From: Luteibacter aegosomaticola
GTDB taxonomy: Bacteria > Pseudomonadota > Gammaproteobacteria > Xanthomonadales > Rhodanobacteraceae
Direction of reading: 5' to 3'
Length of the DNA: 64,000 nucleotides
Assembly (NCBI RefSeq): GCF_023078475.1
Contig: NZ_CP095741.1
Coordinates: 2,852,001-2,916,000, forward strand
Below, in pieces: positions 19,855 to 28,858 of the stretch (positions are counted from its first letter, which is position 1; each line of letters begins with the position of its first letter). The notes under the pieces are model-generated. The model ran no database searches and had not been told where the DNA came from. It saw only the letters and a program-made list of their open reading frames with translations. A program made the translations under genes and the position numbers.

Positions 19855-20982
19855 CTAACCACCCCCCTTATCGCCCTCAAGGAAGTGCCCGAAGGCGGCC
19901 AGCGGACGCACGCCGTCGCAGAGAATCTTAGTAATGGCGAGCATGGGCACGGCGAGAATTGCGCCCGGCACGCCCCACATCCAATCCCAGAACAGCAATG
20001 AAACGATGACGATGACGGGGTTGAGCGTGAACCGTCGCGCCAGCAACATCGGCGTGATCGTCTCGCCCTCTAACACGTGGATAGCCCCGTAAATGACCAT
20101 GGGCATAAAGGCTTTCCAAAGCGGGTCGAGCGTCAGCATTCCCACAGCCAGGAACGTCGCCAAGCCAACCAGAGGGCCCAGGATCGGCACGTAGTTAAGC
20201 AACAAAGCCACCGCGCCCCATAAAAGCGGATCCTGTAAGCCAAGGGCCCACATCGCCACGCCGGTTGCCACGCCCACCAGAAGGTTCATCACCGTGATGG
20301 TTACCAGGTAGGAAGAGACATCGCTCTCGACCTGCCAAGCGATGTCGATAACCTGACGTTTATCTCGAAATCGGGGCATGACTTCCACGAGGCGGCGTAG
20401 AAAGGTATCCCCAGAGTTAAGCAGGAAGAACAGCACCAGGAACGTTGTGAAGAACTCGGAGGCAAATGTCTGGAGCCCGCTGAGGATCGCACCCTGAATG
20501 TCTGGTCCACCGGATGTCTCCGCCGCACCTGAAGCCGGCGAACCCAACATGCCCTTGGCATGCGCCAACGTGCCTTTGATGCTGTCCAACGGACCACTGA
20601 TGACCTTGACGCGCTCCTGAAGCCTGGGAAGGCCTTCGGGCAATCGGTGTGCCCAACTTTGGGCGGGACCGCTGAGCATGCTGCCCAGCCCGACCAACAC
20701 TCCCCACAATCCAACAATCAGCACGATCGCCGCGATGGGACGTGGCACACGTACGCGGGCAAGCACACGCATCAGCGGCTGGAGCAGCAGCTTGAGCACA
20801 AACGCCAAGACGATCGGCAAGAGGACTTCGCGAGCCATGTAAGCGCAAGCCAAGGCTGCCATGATCGCCAGCGCCCCGAGGAAAACCGTCTTGGGGTCGC
20901 CAGGCAACGGCATTTCCTCCGGCTCTATATCCGCCTTCGGAGGCACGTCCACCTCGGGCGGCGGAGCGGCGTCTGTGGACAT
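19855..20982 (-). CDS. AI-2E transporter family (YdiK/PerM-type) membrane protein
   Basis: A 375-residue protein with two N-terminal helices, a long soluble loop, then C-terminal helices with family motifs LLNYVPILGPLVGLA and LEGETITPMLLARRF, then NPVIVIVSLLFWDWMWGVPG. The family includes the autoinducer-2 exporter TqsA and other exporters; the substrate here is unknown. GGGGAATCCACA precedes the ATG. It converges on glgX. Confidence 0.9.
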   Translation of the reverse strand: MSTDAAPPPEVDVPPKADIEPEEMPLPGDPKTVFLGALAIMAALACAYMAREVLLPIVLAFVLKLLLQPLMRVLARVRVPRPIAAIVLIVGLWGVLVGLGSMLSGPAQSWAHRLPEGLPRLQERVKVISGPLDSIKGTLAHAKGMLGSPASGAAETSGGPDIQGAILSGLQTFASEFFTTFLVLFFLLNSGDTFLRRLVEVMPRFRDKRQVIDIAWQVESDVSSYLVTITVMNLLVGVATGVAMWALGLQDPLLWGAVALLLNYVPILGPLVGLATFLAVGMLTLDPLWKAFMPMVIYGAIHVLEGETITPMLLARRFTLNPVIVIVSLLFWDWMWGVPGAILAVPMLAITKILCDGVRPLAAFGHFLEGDKGGG

Positions 20983-21268
20983 TGTGGATTCCCCATGGTC
21001 GGTATAGCCCAGCGGCGCGCCGGCTCGTGCGCTACTGTGGATGCGTCTTCGTGATAACGGCGTCTGGACGGAGCATCGCAGCCATCGAGTTCAACGCTCG
21101 ATTGACCGGCTCCTGCCCGACCTCGGAGAGCCTGGAAAATTTGATGTCTAGCCGATAATCAAAACAGCCTCCCTTGTTGCGGCGGAGACCGAGGGCCGGC
21201 ATCAGGGTGAGGGGTAACACGCCAGTGGTCGGGATGCGGCAACCGCCCGGGCGGCCGCTGCGTTTGTT

Positions 21269-21382
21269 AAAAAAAACAGGCGCGCCGTGGGGCGCGCCTG
21301 AAGGGAGCCAGGCATCCTGCCTGAAGGGTTCAGCACCAATCTTCCCCGAGGGGCATCAAGCCTTCGTGACCGGCAAGCCAGC
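21269..21382 (-). ncRNA. Candidate small RNA with Rho-independent terminator, copy 1
   Basis: On the minus strand the segment begins TGGCTTGCCGGTCAC, continues GGCTTGATG and CTGAACCCTTCAG (a short stem with CCC loop), then CAGGCAGGATGCCTG (second stem). It ends in the hairpin AGGCGCGCC/GGCGCGCCT followed by eight U. A second copy with the same order lies at 48412-48520. Loops contain CCCUU and CUCCC, which could pair with Shine-Dalgarno sequences. An RNA role is inferred from structure; a short peptide is not excluded. Confidence 0.6.
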
Positions 21383-21489
21383 GAATGTCCCTTGTCGCCA
21401 GCCGCCAGCTCGCGTATCAACTCTTCCATGACGATATCGCGCTTCCCCCACTCCCACGGCTTCGGTGTTCGACCGCAGGTGAGGTCCTG

Positions 21490-21765
21490 ATGACGACCGC
21501 CCGTCCCCGCCCGCCCCAAGGGTTGCTACCCGATGCCGTGCAGCTCAACCGGCGAGGCAACCTGCGGCAGTTGCTTCAGCAACTCCAAGGCGACGGCATT
21601 GAGTCCTTCCCACTCATCGACCGGTTGCTGGGTCTTGAGGGAGGGAGCACCGAGGTCATCCAGAGAGGGGCCTATATCACCGACGCGATGGCCCGGGAAA
21701 TCGAATGGTCGATGAACCTGCCCGAAGGATGGCTCGACCGAGGGCCGAGGGAGCCCGAGATCTAG
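21490..21765 (+). CDS. Family B Cro/CI-like protein (copy B3)
   Basis: A 91-residue protein: LNRRGNLRQLLQQLQGDGIE, IDRLLGLEGGSTEVIQRG, then AMAREIEWSMNLPEGWLDRG. Same layout as the copies at 6953, 10203 and 49442. AGGTGAGG precedes the ATG. It lies between a candidate small RNA (opposite strand, upstream) and a family C remnant that converges on it with a 19-base gap. The same trio recurs at 48.4-50.4 kb. Probable DNA-binding regulator. Confidence 0.72.
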   Translation: MTTARPRPPQGLLPDAVQLNRRGNLRQLLQQLQGDGIESFPLIDRLLGLEGGSTEVIQRGAYITDAMAREIEWSMNLPEGWLDRGPREPEI

Positions 21766-21784
21766 GCGGCGGCCGCCTGCCCGG

Positions 21785-22483
21785 TCACCCGGTGCAGAAG
21801 GCAAGCAACAGCCTCCGCTCGTTGGGCTTGGCGACGAACACCGCCCCCTGCGGGACCGCGAGCGCGGATTCCGGGTGGCGACCGGTAACCACGACCACGC
21901 TGGTCTGCGGCCAACGCTGGCGGATGTCCCGGGAAAGGGCCAGGCCGTCGGCCGGGCGGATCAGACCGATGTCGGTCATGGCCGCATCAAACGCCTGGTC
22001 GTCAAGGGCCGAGAGAACATGGGAGACCCTGCGGCCGGGATGGCGCTCCATCCGCCATCTGTCCGCAGCTGGCAGGCGACGTCGAGCAGCACCTCATCGT
22101 CCTCGACCACCAGCAGCTGGCCATGCGAGGGAACGGACCGGCCACCGGCGGCCGTGCTCGGAAACACTTCGCTCGTTCCGGAGACGACCTCGGCACTTAA
22201 GTCCTAAACCATTGCGCGGACCGCATCGGACCGCGCTCGAGCATTGAACATCGAGGCAAAGAATAGGACACGTTCGCGTTTGGTGGAGGCCAGTGAATCG
22301 TCCAGCGTCCCGTGCGTGCTGGCGCGATGAGGAAGGCATCGCGCCATACCCGTTCCGGGGAGGTGTGGTCAGCAGGCCGACGAGGGGTGGATCGCATACC
22401 ACATCGACCGCCTCCTTGAGGGGCGAAACATCAAACCTGACAATGCGCGGAGCGGAAAACCGTCGTGGCAGGCGGGCATGGTC
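21785..22483 (-). pseudogene. Family C domain plus receiver, frameshifted copy
   Basis: The N-terminal part RFSAPRIVRFDVSPLKEAVD and DPPLVGLLTTPPRN matches the family C domain of the intact gene at 49711. The frame then shifts through VWRDAFLIAPARTG, to a receiver start QLLVVEDDEVLLDVACQLR and finally to FDAAMTDIGLIRP and GAVFVAKPNERRLLLAF. At least three frameshifts. It is the decayed paralogue of the protein at 49711-50421, in the same position relative to a family B gene. Confidence 0.75.
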
Positions 22484-23179
22484 AGGCTGGGGACCGTCAG
22501 GGACCGCCGACTCGCGTGTCACTCGCCCGCATGAAACGAGGCTCTCCCCACTCCGGCACCTTGCTCGGCCCGCCGTCCAGTCGCCCTCAAAGCAAAGGCT
22601 CGAGGTCAGTGCCCAGGGTTATCCTGGTAGTTGACGGGTCGAGGTGGGAGGGGCGAGGTCGCCCGTTGCGAGACCCTTTTCGCGCCCCCTACTCCCGGAC
22701 TACGTGCCAGGCACCGCCCGCGTCCTCTTGGAGACCATCACCTCGTCACCCGTCTCCTCGGTCGTCCGCGCGCGGTCGCAAGCTGCATGGAGGGCAGCCA
22801 CCCCGTCGATGTAAGACCCGCCATCCTTGCCGTTAACTGACACATGCCTCGTCCACGTGTTGCGGGCGGGCTACATGATGTAGATGCGCACGCGCGCCAT
22901 TGCCACCGTCGATGAAAAGCAAAAAGCCCCTGCATAGACAGGGGCTGCGGCGACACGCTCTGGGGGTGGAGGATCGTGCCACCGTCCTCATGTTCGCGGC
23001 GAGAGAGTCGTCATTTTGTGACGATTGGCGGCTGCGAATGCCTCTTCGGCCGTGGGAAGACACAACACCCGGGGATGCGTTCGTCGTGCACAGCATCGAC
23101 CATCTCGTTCACAGCTGGCTCTCCCAATCAACCACTCGGAGCGCGCGACCAACAAGTCCCACGACCAGCATGACGGGAA
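22484..23179. other. Intergenic with one terminator
   Basis: No supported gene. It contains a leftward terminator at 22925-22946; the stretch 22950-23179 might encode the 3' part of the transcript that this terminates. Confidence 0.35.
22925..22946 (-). terminator. Intrinsic terminator (leftward)
   Basis: AGCCCCTG, 6-base loop, CAGGGGCT, followed on the minus strand by TTTTGCTTTT. Probably ends the transcript of the gene at 23180-23392. Confidence 0.65.
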
Positions 23180-23392
23180 TCAGCGCCGTTCCTTACCCTT
23201 CCCTGTCGACGCCGTCGCGCGCCGATGGTCCTGCTGCGTGTCCGAACCTTGACGGGTCGGGGGTGGCTCTCCCTCAGGAACGGGATCACGCGGCGGTTGA
23301 TGCGGCGGTGGCGGCACGTTTTGAGGCGCTGTGGGATCACCGATGGGCACTTGGCGGCGTTGCGGATCGATCTGATCGGGAGGCGTGCGCAT
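23180..23392 (-). CDS. Small proline-rich hypothetical protein
   Basis: A 70-residue hydrophilic protein (MRTPPDQIDPQRRQVPIGDP, then NVPPPPHQPPRDPVPEGEPP). GGAG lies five bases before the ATG and a terminator follows on the same strand. Similar short Pro-rich proteins are common in Xanthomonadales-like genomes, with no known function. Another Pro-rich gene lies at 51457. Confidence 0.55.
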   Translation of the reverse strand: MRTPPDQIDPQRRQVPIGDPTAPQNVPPPPHQPPRDPVPEGEPPPTRQGSDTQQDHRRATASTGKGKERR

Positions 23393-23787
23393 GCGAACTC
23401 CAATATCCGGTTCTGCATCTTCCCCCAGGATCTGTGAGGGTTTGGTCGACCCTGTCAGCGCCTTGTCGCTGACCTCGGCCAAGCGACAGAGGATGCCGCC
23501 CCTAAGGGGACGGGCGGACAGGAATCCCTGCTGGAGATCGACCCCAGCCCGGCAATTGCATGGCATTCGTTTCAGGTCTCAAAGGCATCGGCGAGCGGAC
23601 CAATCTCGAGCAGCGCGCAAACGTCGGCCACGGCGCGCACGACAACGGGCCGCGACCTTTCCGCCATGTTGAAGGCCCCCGGCCGTCCATCGCCGACACC
23701 GCGGAACGTCCATTGATAACTACGCCGCGCTGATGGGGCGCACACATACATGTCGCTATCTAAAGGCATTGACCTGCGGACTACGCC

Positions 23788-24075
23788 ATGACCCTGACCG
23801 ACCAGCTCATGAGCCCCGAACCGCTCGGATGGATGGCCTCTCTCATTCTCCTCTCGACCATTGGCCGGCAAATCTGGCGGCAGGCGCACGCCCCAACGGT
23901 GGAGGCAGTGTCCAAATGGCTGTTCATTGGTCAGATGACAGCCTCCCTGCTCTATCTTGTCTACAGCATTCTCGTCAAAAACCCGGTGTTTATCGTCAGC
24001 AATGCCGCGCTTCTGGTCACCGGCATCACAGGCCAGGTCATCTATCTCCGTCGTCGTCGGTGCACTCAAAGCTGA
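23788..24075 (+). CDS. Small membrane protein, SemiSWEET/PQ-loop-like
   Basis: A 95-residue protein with three predicted helices (about 14-30, 43-62, 68-86): LGWMASLILLSTIGRQIWRQ, WLFIGQMTASLLYLVYSILV, FIVSNAALLVTGITGQVIYL. The three-helix layout and the N-A-LL segment resemble SemiSWEET half-transporters, but the PQ motif is not obvious. Function uncertain. 144 bases upstream of the Nramp-like gene. Confidence 0.65.
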   Translation: MTLTDQLMSPEPLGWMASLILLSTIGRQIWRQAHAPTVEAVSKWLFIGQMTASLLYLVYSILVKNPVFIVSNAALLVTGITGQVIYLRRRRCTQS

Positions 24076-24219
24076 CGAAAAACCCAAACTCGATCGATAT
24101 CCAAACGGCCGATGCGATCCTCTTTTTCTTGCCCTCTGGCCTTGCCTGAAGGCCGGGAACATCCCTCACGCCGGCGTGATTTTTTCCGGTTTATGGTGCG
24201 CAAAAGAGTGGACAACACC

Positions 24220-25503
24220 ATGGCCGAGTCAACCCGCAATGAGACGTCCAAACCATCCGGACTCCACCGCTTTCTGGGCGCTCTGGGACCAGGATTGACC
24301 ACGGGCGCTGCGGACGATGACCCGTCTGGAGTCGCGACGTTTTCGGTGGTCGGCGCAAAGTTCGGCACCCAGTTCCTGTGGACGGCATTGCTCACATGGC
24401 CCCTGATGGCCGTCGTGCAGATGATGTGCGCAAGGGTTGGCATGGTTACGGGGATGGGCCTTGGCGGTGCGCTCCGCGAACGGTTTCCGCGGTGGCTGGT
24501 GGGCGTCTCCGCCGTCGCCCTCCTCGGGGCCAACCTGCTCAACATCGCCGCCGACCTGGGCGGCATGGGCGATGCGATGGAGATGCTCCATGCAGGCCCC
24601 GCCCTGCTCTGGGTATGGGTCTACGGCATCGGCATCTGTGTCCTTGCCGTCCGCCTTCGCTACTACCAGCTCGCCAGTGTCCTCAAGTGGCTGGCGATGG
24701 TGCTGCTGGCCTACATCGTCACTGCCTTTCTCGTGAAACCCCATTGGGGGCAGGTCGCCCATGACACCTTCATTCCGACATTGCCCAAGGGCAAGGATGG
24801 ATGGAGTTCGCTGGTGGCATTGTTCGGCACGACCATCAGCCCGTTTTTGTTCTTTTGGCAAGCGAGCCAGGAGGTGGAAGAGGACAAGGCCAAGGGACGA
24901 CGGTTGCTGTCGTCCCGGCGGAATGCCACGGAACGGGAACTCGGTGACCGGAAACTCGATGTCTGGACCGGCACCTTTTTCTCGAACCTCGTCATGTTTT
25001 TCATCCTCCTCACAGCGGCCTTTACCCTGCACGCGCATGGCAAATCCGTGGAGACGGTCAAGGATGCGGCAAGCGCCTTGCAGCCCCTGGCGGGCGACTA
25101 TGCCTTCCTGCTGTTTACCGGCGGTCTTGTGGGGGCCGGGCTTCTCGCCATCCCAACCCTCGCTGGCTCGGCCGCCTACGCCTTTGCGGAAACCTTCGAC
25201 TGGGTCTTCGGGCTCGACAAGAAACTCCACAAGGCAGTGTCGTTCTATGCTGTCTTTATCATCGCAGCCATCGGCGGCGCCTTGTTTGATGTCTTCGACG
25301 TCGACCCGGTCAAGACCCTGTTCTGGTCGGCCGTGGTCAACGGCATCCTCGCCCCCTTCCTGCTCGTGGGCCTGCTACTAATTACGGGCGACCACAAGCT
25401 TATGCAGGGGCAGCCAAGCCCCTTGTTTAACCGGGTCGTTGTTGGCTTCACCGCACTCCTGATGTTCGCCGGCCTCGGGGCGATGGTGTTCTTGGGCGGG
25501 TAA
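24220..25503 (+). CDS. Nramp-related divalent metal transporter
   Basis: A 427-residue protein with about eleven membrane helices. The first helix carries GLTTGAADDDPSGVATFS in place of the canonical DPGN motif, and helix six reads TTISPFLFFWQASQEVEE in place of the MPH motif. It therefore belongs to an Nramp-related branch whose substrate cannot be assumed to be Mn2+. The ATG at 24220 is chosen over one at 24193 because GAGTGGA lies upstream and it starts nearer the conserved domain. Confidence 0.85.
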   Translation: MAESTRNETSKPSGLHRFLGALGPGLTTGAADDDPSGVATFSVVGAKFGTQFLWTALLTWPLMAVVQMMCARVGMVTGMGLGGALRERFPRWLVGVSAVALLGANLLNIAADLGGMGDAMEMLHAGPALLWVWVYGIGICVLAVRLRYYQLASVLKWLAMVLLAYIVTAFLVKPHWGQVAHDTFIPTLPKGKDGWSSLVALFGTTISPFLFFWQASQEVEEDKAKGRRLLSSRRNATERELGDRKLDVWTGTFFSNLVMFFILLTAAFTLHAHGKSVETVKDAASALQPLAGDYAFLLFTGGLVGAGLLAIPTLAGSAAYAFAETFDWVFGLDKKLHKAVSFYAVFIIAAIGGALFDVFDVDPVKTLFWSAVVNGILAPFLLVGLLLITGDHKLMQGQPSPLFNRVVVGFTALLMFAGLGAMVFLGG

Positions 25504-25585
25504 AAGGGGCCCTGGAGAACCGGGCCTGCGGCGGACCGCAAAATTAGCCGATGGTCCTGAAGCCACCGGTTGCCACACTTGGTAG

Positions 25586-25794
25586 TTATGCAGACGGGTT
25601 GAGTTCGACCTTTATCCAGCCCGGCTGTCTTTGTCGAACTGCTTATAGCCGCCAATCGCATCGCTCAGCGGTTCTCTCTCGATGACGATGGCGGTGGGCA
25701 CGGCCTGACCAGAGCGCACGAGCTCGACAAGCCTGGGGATATAGTTGCGGTGGTTGCAGTTGCCCATGCGCAAGGTCAGGTTCGTGTTCATCAC
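25586..25794 (-). pseudogene. Zinc-type alcohol dehydrogenase, C-terminal remnant
   Basis: Encodes only the last ~65 residues of a zinc-dependent alcohol dehydrogenase: LTLRMGNCNHRNYIPRLVEL, then EREPLSDAIGGYKQFDK. A one-base shift is then needed to reach the family ending QPGWIKVEL. The catalytic and NAD-binding domains are missing. Confidence 0.75.
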
Positions 25795-25890
25795 CGCTGC
25801 AAAGACCCGTGTTAGACGAGGGGCGAGGGTGCCCTGATCCAGTGGGTCCGCGGATGCGCCGGCTGAAGCAACGGACGTGGGAAGCCGGGG

Positions 25891-26388
25891 TCAGGCCCTC
25901 TCGGCGGACTGCTGCTTGCCGAGCTGCTCAGCGAGAAGGGTGAGCTTCTCGTCAGCGGCCTTTTCTTCCTTCAGGGTCGCCTGCAGGAGGGGTACCGCCT
26001 TGGCGTACCCCAGCTGGTTGGCCAAGGCAATCAGGGTGCCGTATCCGGCAATCTCGTAGTGCTCGACACGGTTGCCCCCACCGATGAGCGCGACGTCGCG
26101 CAATGGACCCTTCTCGATTTCATCGATGACTTCCTTGCCCTCCTCAACCAAGCCTTCCATGGCAGCGCATTTCATACGCTTGAGCCGGACGCCTAGAATT
26201 TCGACGATTTCATCAATTCGCTCGACTTGCCCTCGGGTTTCTTCCAGATGTGATTCAAAGGCTCCCGCAAGGTCCGGACTCGACGAAGCGCGTGCCAGAT
26301 GCGGCAGCGCTTTTGTCAGCTGCTTTTCAGCGCTGTAGATGTCCGAAAGCTCATGGATAAAGAGGTCTTCGATCGTGGTGATGGCCAT
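25891..26388 (-). CDS. YciE/YciF-family ferritin-like protein (DUF892)
   Basis: A 165-residue four-helix protein starting ITTIEDLFIHELSDIYSAEK, with HYEIAGYGTLIALANQLGY and LKEEKAADEKLTLLAEQL. These are the hallmark segments of DUF892, with Glu and His residues (ELSDIYSAE, EHYEIA) placed to bind two metals. Relatives are induced by osmotic and general stress. GGAG lies upstream of the ATG. Confidence 0.92.
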   Translation of the reverse strand: MAITTIEDLFIHELSDIYSAEKQLTKALPHLARASSSPDLAGAFESHLEETRGQVERIDEIVEILGVRLKRMKCAAMEGLVEEGKEVIDEIEKGPLRDVALIGGGNRVEHYEIAGYGTLIALANQLGYAKAVPLLQATLKEEKAADEKLTLLAEQLGKQQSAERA

Positions 26389-26580
26389 AGCGGCGCTCCG
26401 CCGGGGGATGGAACGGGGACCTTATGTTCCTGGGCGTTCAGGCGGTCGGATGCTGGCGTGAAAGGCGCGCTGACTTGTGTGAGGCACACGCCTCCCTTCA
26501 ACCCCTCGGACAAGACTCGGCAGGCGCTCAGGGTCGAGCAAGGCAACCTACGACTGCACGGCGTCGATGGGAGAGGAGCG

Positions 26581-27170
26581 ATGAACGACAGACAGGACAA
26601 TGATCGCTGCGGCAACCCTACACAGCTGGCCCTCGGCGTGTTCGATAGCTTCGAGTTCCCTGTGCGAAGGACCTCTATCCAAAAATCCGCTCCGTCGTCG
26701 AGCCCATCCATGCACTCCTCCAGTCGTTGCGCGCCCACGGGCTCCCTGTGGTTTTTTTGCCAACGACAATTTCGGCCGATGACCGAACGACTCCGACGGT
26801 ATTCTCTGGTACGCCCAGCAGTTGGCCCAAGGGGACGATGGTGGTCAACGCTTTACCCCCCGCGTCCTTGGGTTTCCGCATGCCCAAGCCAAGGCATCCG
26901 GCCTTCTTCGAGACGACGCTCCAGTCCATTCTCCGCCACCTCCGGGCTACCACCCTGGTGATGTGCGGCGTTGTCACAGACCCCTGCGTACTCGCCACGG
27001 TTCTCGATGTCCATCTGCGTGGAATATCCTCCGTCATGCCCGTCGATACCACACCATTGCAATCAAGGGGCCGCACTGGGCGGACGGTCTTGCATCTCCG
27101 CGAATCGTGTGGCGTTTCGACACCTGCACATGGCGCCTCGGCCATTGAAGGCCTCATGGGGGATGCCCGG
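26581..27170 (+). pseudogene. Isochorismatase-family cysteine hydrolase, frameshifted
   Basis: Successive frames give TQLALGVFDSFEFP, then AKDLYPKIRSVVEPIHALLQ, then FFANDNFGR (after a run of seven T), then HPAFFETTLQSILRHLRAT with catalytic-type VMCGVVTDPCVLATVLDVH. The order matches isochorismatase-like hydrolases, with Cys in DPCV at the nucleophile position. At least three frameshifts, so it is inactive. Confidence 0.75.
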
Positions 27171-27423
27171 AATGCATGGCACGTTCTTTCACAGAAGCGG
27201 CTAGAGCATCGCGGTGCTCCTGATGATGTTTGCCGCTTGGTGGGTCCAATGCGTCACCGGCTTTGACGCCGACAATGAGGAATTCATGAGCACGGCCGCC
27301 CCTTCAATGCGTTTGCGCCATATCTGGTCAGCGAGGATTTCTGGTCAGCGGCTTTCGAGAATCGGAATGCGAATTCTCGTAGACGTGTATTTCTGGCTGT
27401 TCGCCCGGTCCGGCAGAAGGGCC

Positions 27424-27498
27424 ATTGATGTCGATGATGATGTGGCTGCGGCCCGGCTTGAGCCCAACGGCCAAATCACCTTGGTTCGCGGGCCCTGA
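27424..27498 (+). pseudogene. DUF421 C-terminal tail remnant
   Basis: IDVDDDVAAARLEPNGQITL repeats the end of the intact DUF421 protein at 774-1250 (EDEQDVVAGRLEPNGKITLV). No membrane part precedes it, so this is a leftover from a duplicated or imported DUF421 gene. Confidence 0.65.
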
Positions 27499-27562
27499 GC
27501 GTTGTGTCCTGACCCACTTTGATGCGGTTAAACTTGGGATAGTCCGCCACCGGGGATACACA

Positions 27563-27838
27563 ATGGGGCCTTCCAACCATTCGACGCCCCTGCTTGATGC
27601 TCTTGAGGCAGGTATCATCGCCACAGGCACTGCTGCCCTTGACGCAGACTTCGACAGCGCCCGCCTGAGCCTTGCCCACGTGCGCGAACTCGCCACAAAT
27701 GCCGGGCTCAGTGCGGTCGTAAACGCTACGGGGCGGGTCATCAAGGCGCTCGGCCCGCCAGGCGGGGTGCCCACTCGTGATCTCGGACAGGCGATCATCG
27801 ACCTGGGCCGGGTTGTGCGCAGCTCGCCACCGGAGTGA
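27563..27838 (+). CDS. Family A small helical protein (copy A3)
   Basis: A 91-residue protein: LLDALEAGIIATGTAALDAD, FDSARLSLAHVRELATNAGL, VVNATGRVIKALGPPGG, DLGQAIIDLGRVVRS. It aligns end to end by eye with the copies at 3267, 9233, 28538 and the broken copy at 35339. It follows a DUF421 remnant and has no receiver next to it. Function unknown. Confidence 0.65.
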   Translation: MGPSNHSTPLLDALEAGIIATGTAALDADFDSARLSLAHVRELATNAGLSAVVNATGRVIKALGPPGGVPTRDLGQAIIDLGRVVRSSPPE

Positions 27839-27907
27839 TAGCGCCACTCGCAGAGCACCCCTCCCTCAGCCGATTTGCCAGACATCCTGATCGCAGAAGG
27901 GCGATAG

Positions 27908-28144
27908 TCAGCCGCGGCGTGCTGGGCCTTTGAGCAGCAGTCTCGCGCACTCGACCGTCAGCTCGACATCGGTTAGGCGGAGGCCGGTGCGGCGCCATCC
28001 GATCTCTACGTTTCCTCCAACAAGGTCAGTTGAACGGGATCCGTCATAGCCATCGGCAATGCGCCACCGCGCCGTCGAACGCCCCCAGGCACCCGCCGCA
28101 ACTGGCCAGCCTTTACCAGACTGATACCAGTCCACGGGCATCAT
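27908..28144 (-). CDS. Hypothetical protein, weak call
   Basis: A 78-residue frame ending GWRRTGLRLTDVELTVECAR, LLLKGPARRG, with a plausible strand/helix end. No family and no good ribosome site; it might be a shadow frame. Confidence 0.3.
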   Translation of the reverse strand: MMPVDWYQSGKGWPVAAGAWGRSTARWRIADGYDGSRSTDLVGGNVEIGWRRTGLRLTDVELTVECARLLLKGPARRG

Positions 28145-28537
28145 GCTGGGCGATTGAGGACGATACCCATGAGCGGCGAACCTCGCATGGATGCCCGTTC
28201 AGCGGCGACCTGCACGATGCCGGTTTACCGGGGGCAACTGCCCCATCGATCGCCACCACGATTGCCCCTGCGGCCCTCGTCTCGGTACAGCACCGCTTGC
28301 GGTTCCACGGATCGGCGCGGGTGTTGGCTTGGTCATGGACGGAGGGGTGCCCGGACCAGACTTCGACAACTCGTTGGGCCTCCGCGTGGCCCGTCAAACG
28401 CAGACGTAATCGAGTGACCGCGCCGATGGGAGGCGCCGACGAGCTAGGCAAATGATATTGGGCCCCGCGGATGCCTTCAGTCCTGGCTTACCCGGCCGCT
28501 ACAGGGGCAGTCACGCCGACCTGAGCCATCGATTGCC
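28145..28537. other. Intergenic, nothing recognised
   Basis: Overlapping open frames on both strands with no recognisable motif. Confidence 0.3.
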
Positions 28538-28828
28538 ATGAAGCCGCACCGAATGCCCCTTACGCCCTTTGCCGGGGTCGGCCAAGAAATGCTCGCCTTG
28601 GTGACCGAGTGGCGCAACGGTGATCGGCTGGAGGCCTCCTTCCGGGCGGGACTGTTGGGCGCTTACGCCCACGCCGAGGGTTGGTTCGCCTTGGCGGGAA
28701 AGGCCCACACCCTCGCCGCAGAGCTCCGGGCGCCGGTGCCGCAACTCACCGAAGAGACCAGGATGGAAGCCGTGATCGCTCTGGCAGCGGAGCACATGGG
28801 CATCCTGGCGCCGCGCGTAGCGCCCTAG
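28538..28828 (+). CDS. Family A small helical protein (copy A4)
   Basis: A 96-residue helical protein: GQEMLALVTEWRNGDRLEAS, LGAYAHAEGWFALAGKAHTL, RMEAVIALAAEHMGILA. The middle segment (AYAHAEGWFALAGKAHTLAA) matches the family A pattern in place and spacing. It lies 30 bases from the convergent DUF4096-like gene. Function unknown. Confidence 0.6.
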   Translation: MKPHRMPLTPFAGVGQEMLALVTEWRNGDRLEASFRAGLLGAYAHAEGWFALAGKAHTLAAELRAPVPQLTEETRMEAVIALAAEHMGILAPRVAP

Positions 28829-28858
28829 GGCGACTGGAGCCCGTGCGCTCGCCGCGGC

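Noticed and set aside
24229..25230. 333-residue minus-strand frame within the Nramp-related gene
   Set aside because: Shadow frame; the plus strand encodes a full membrane transporter.
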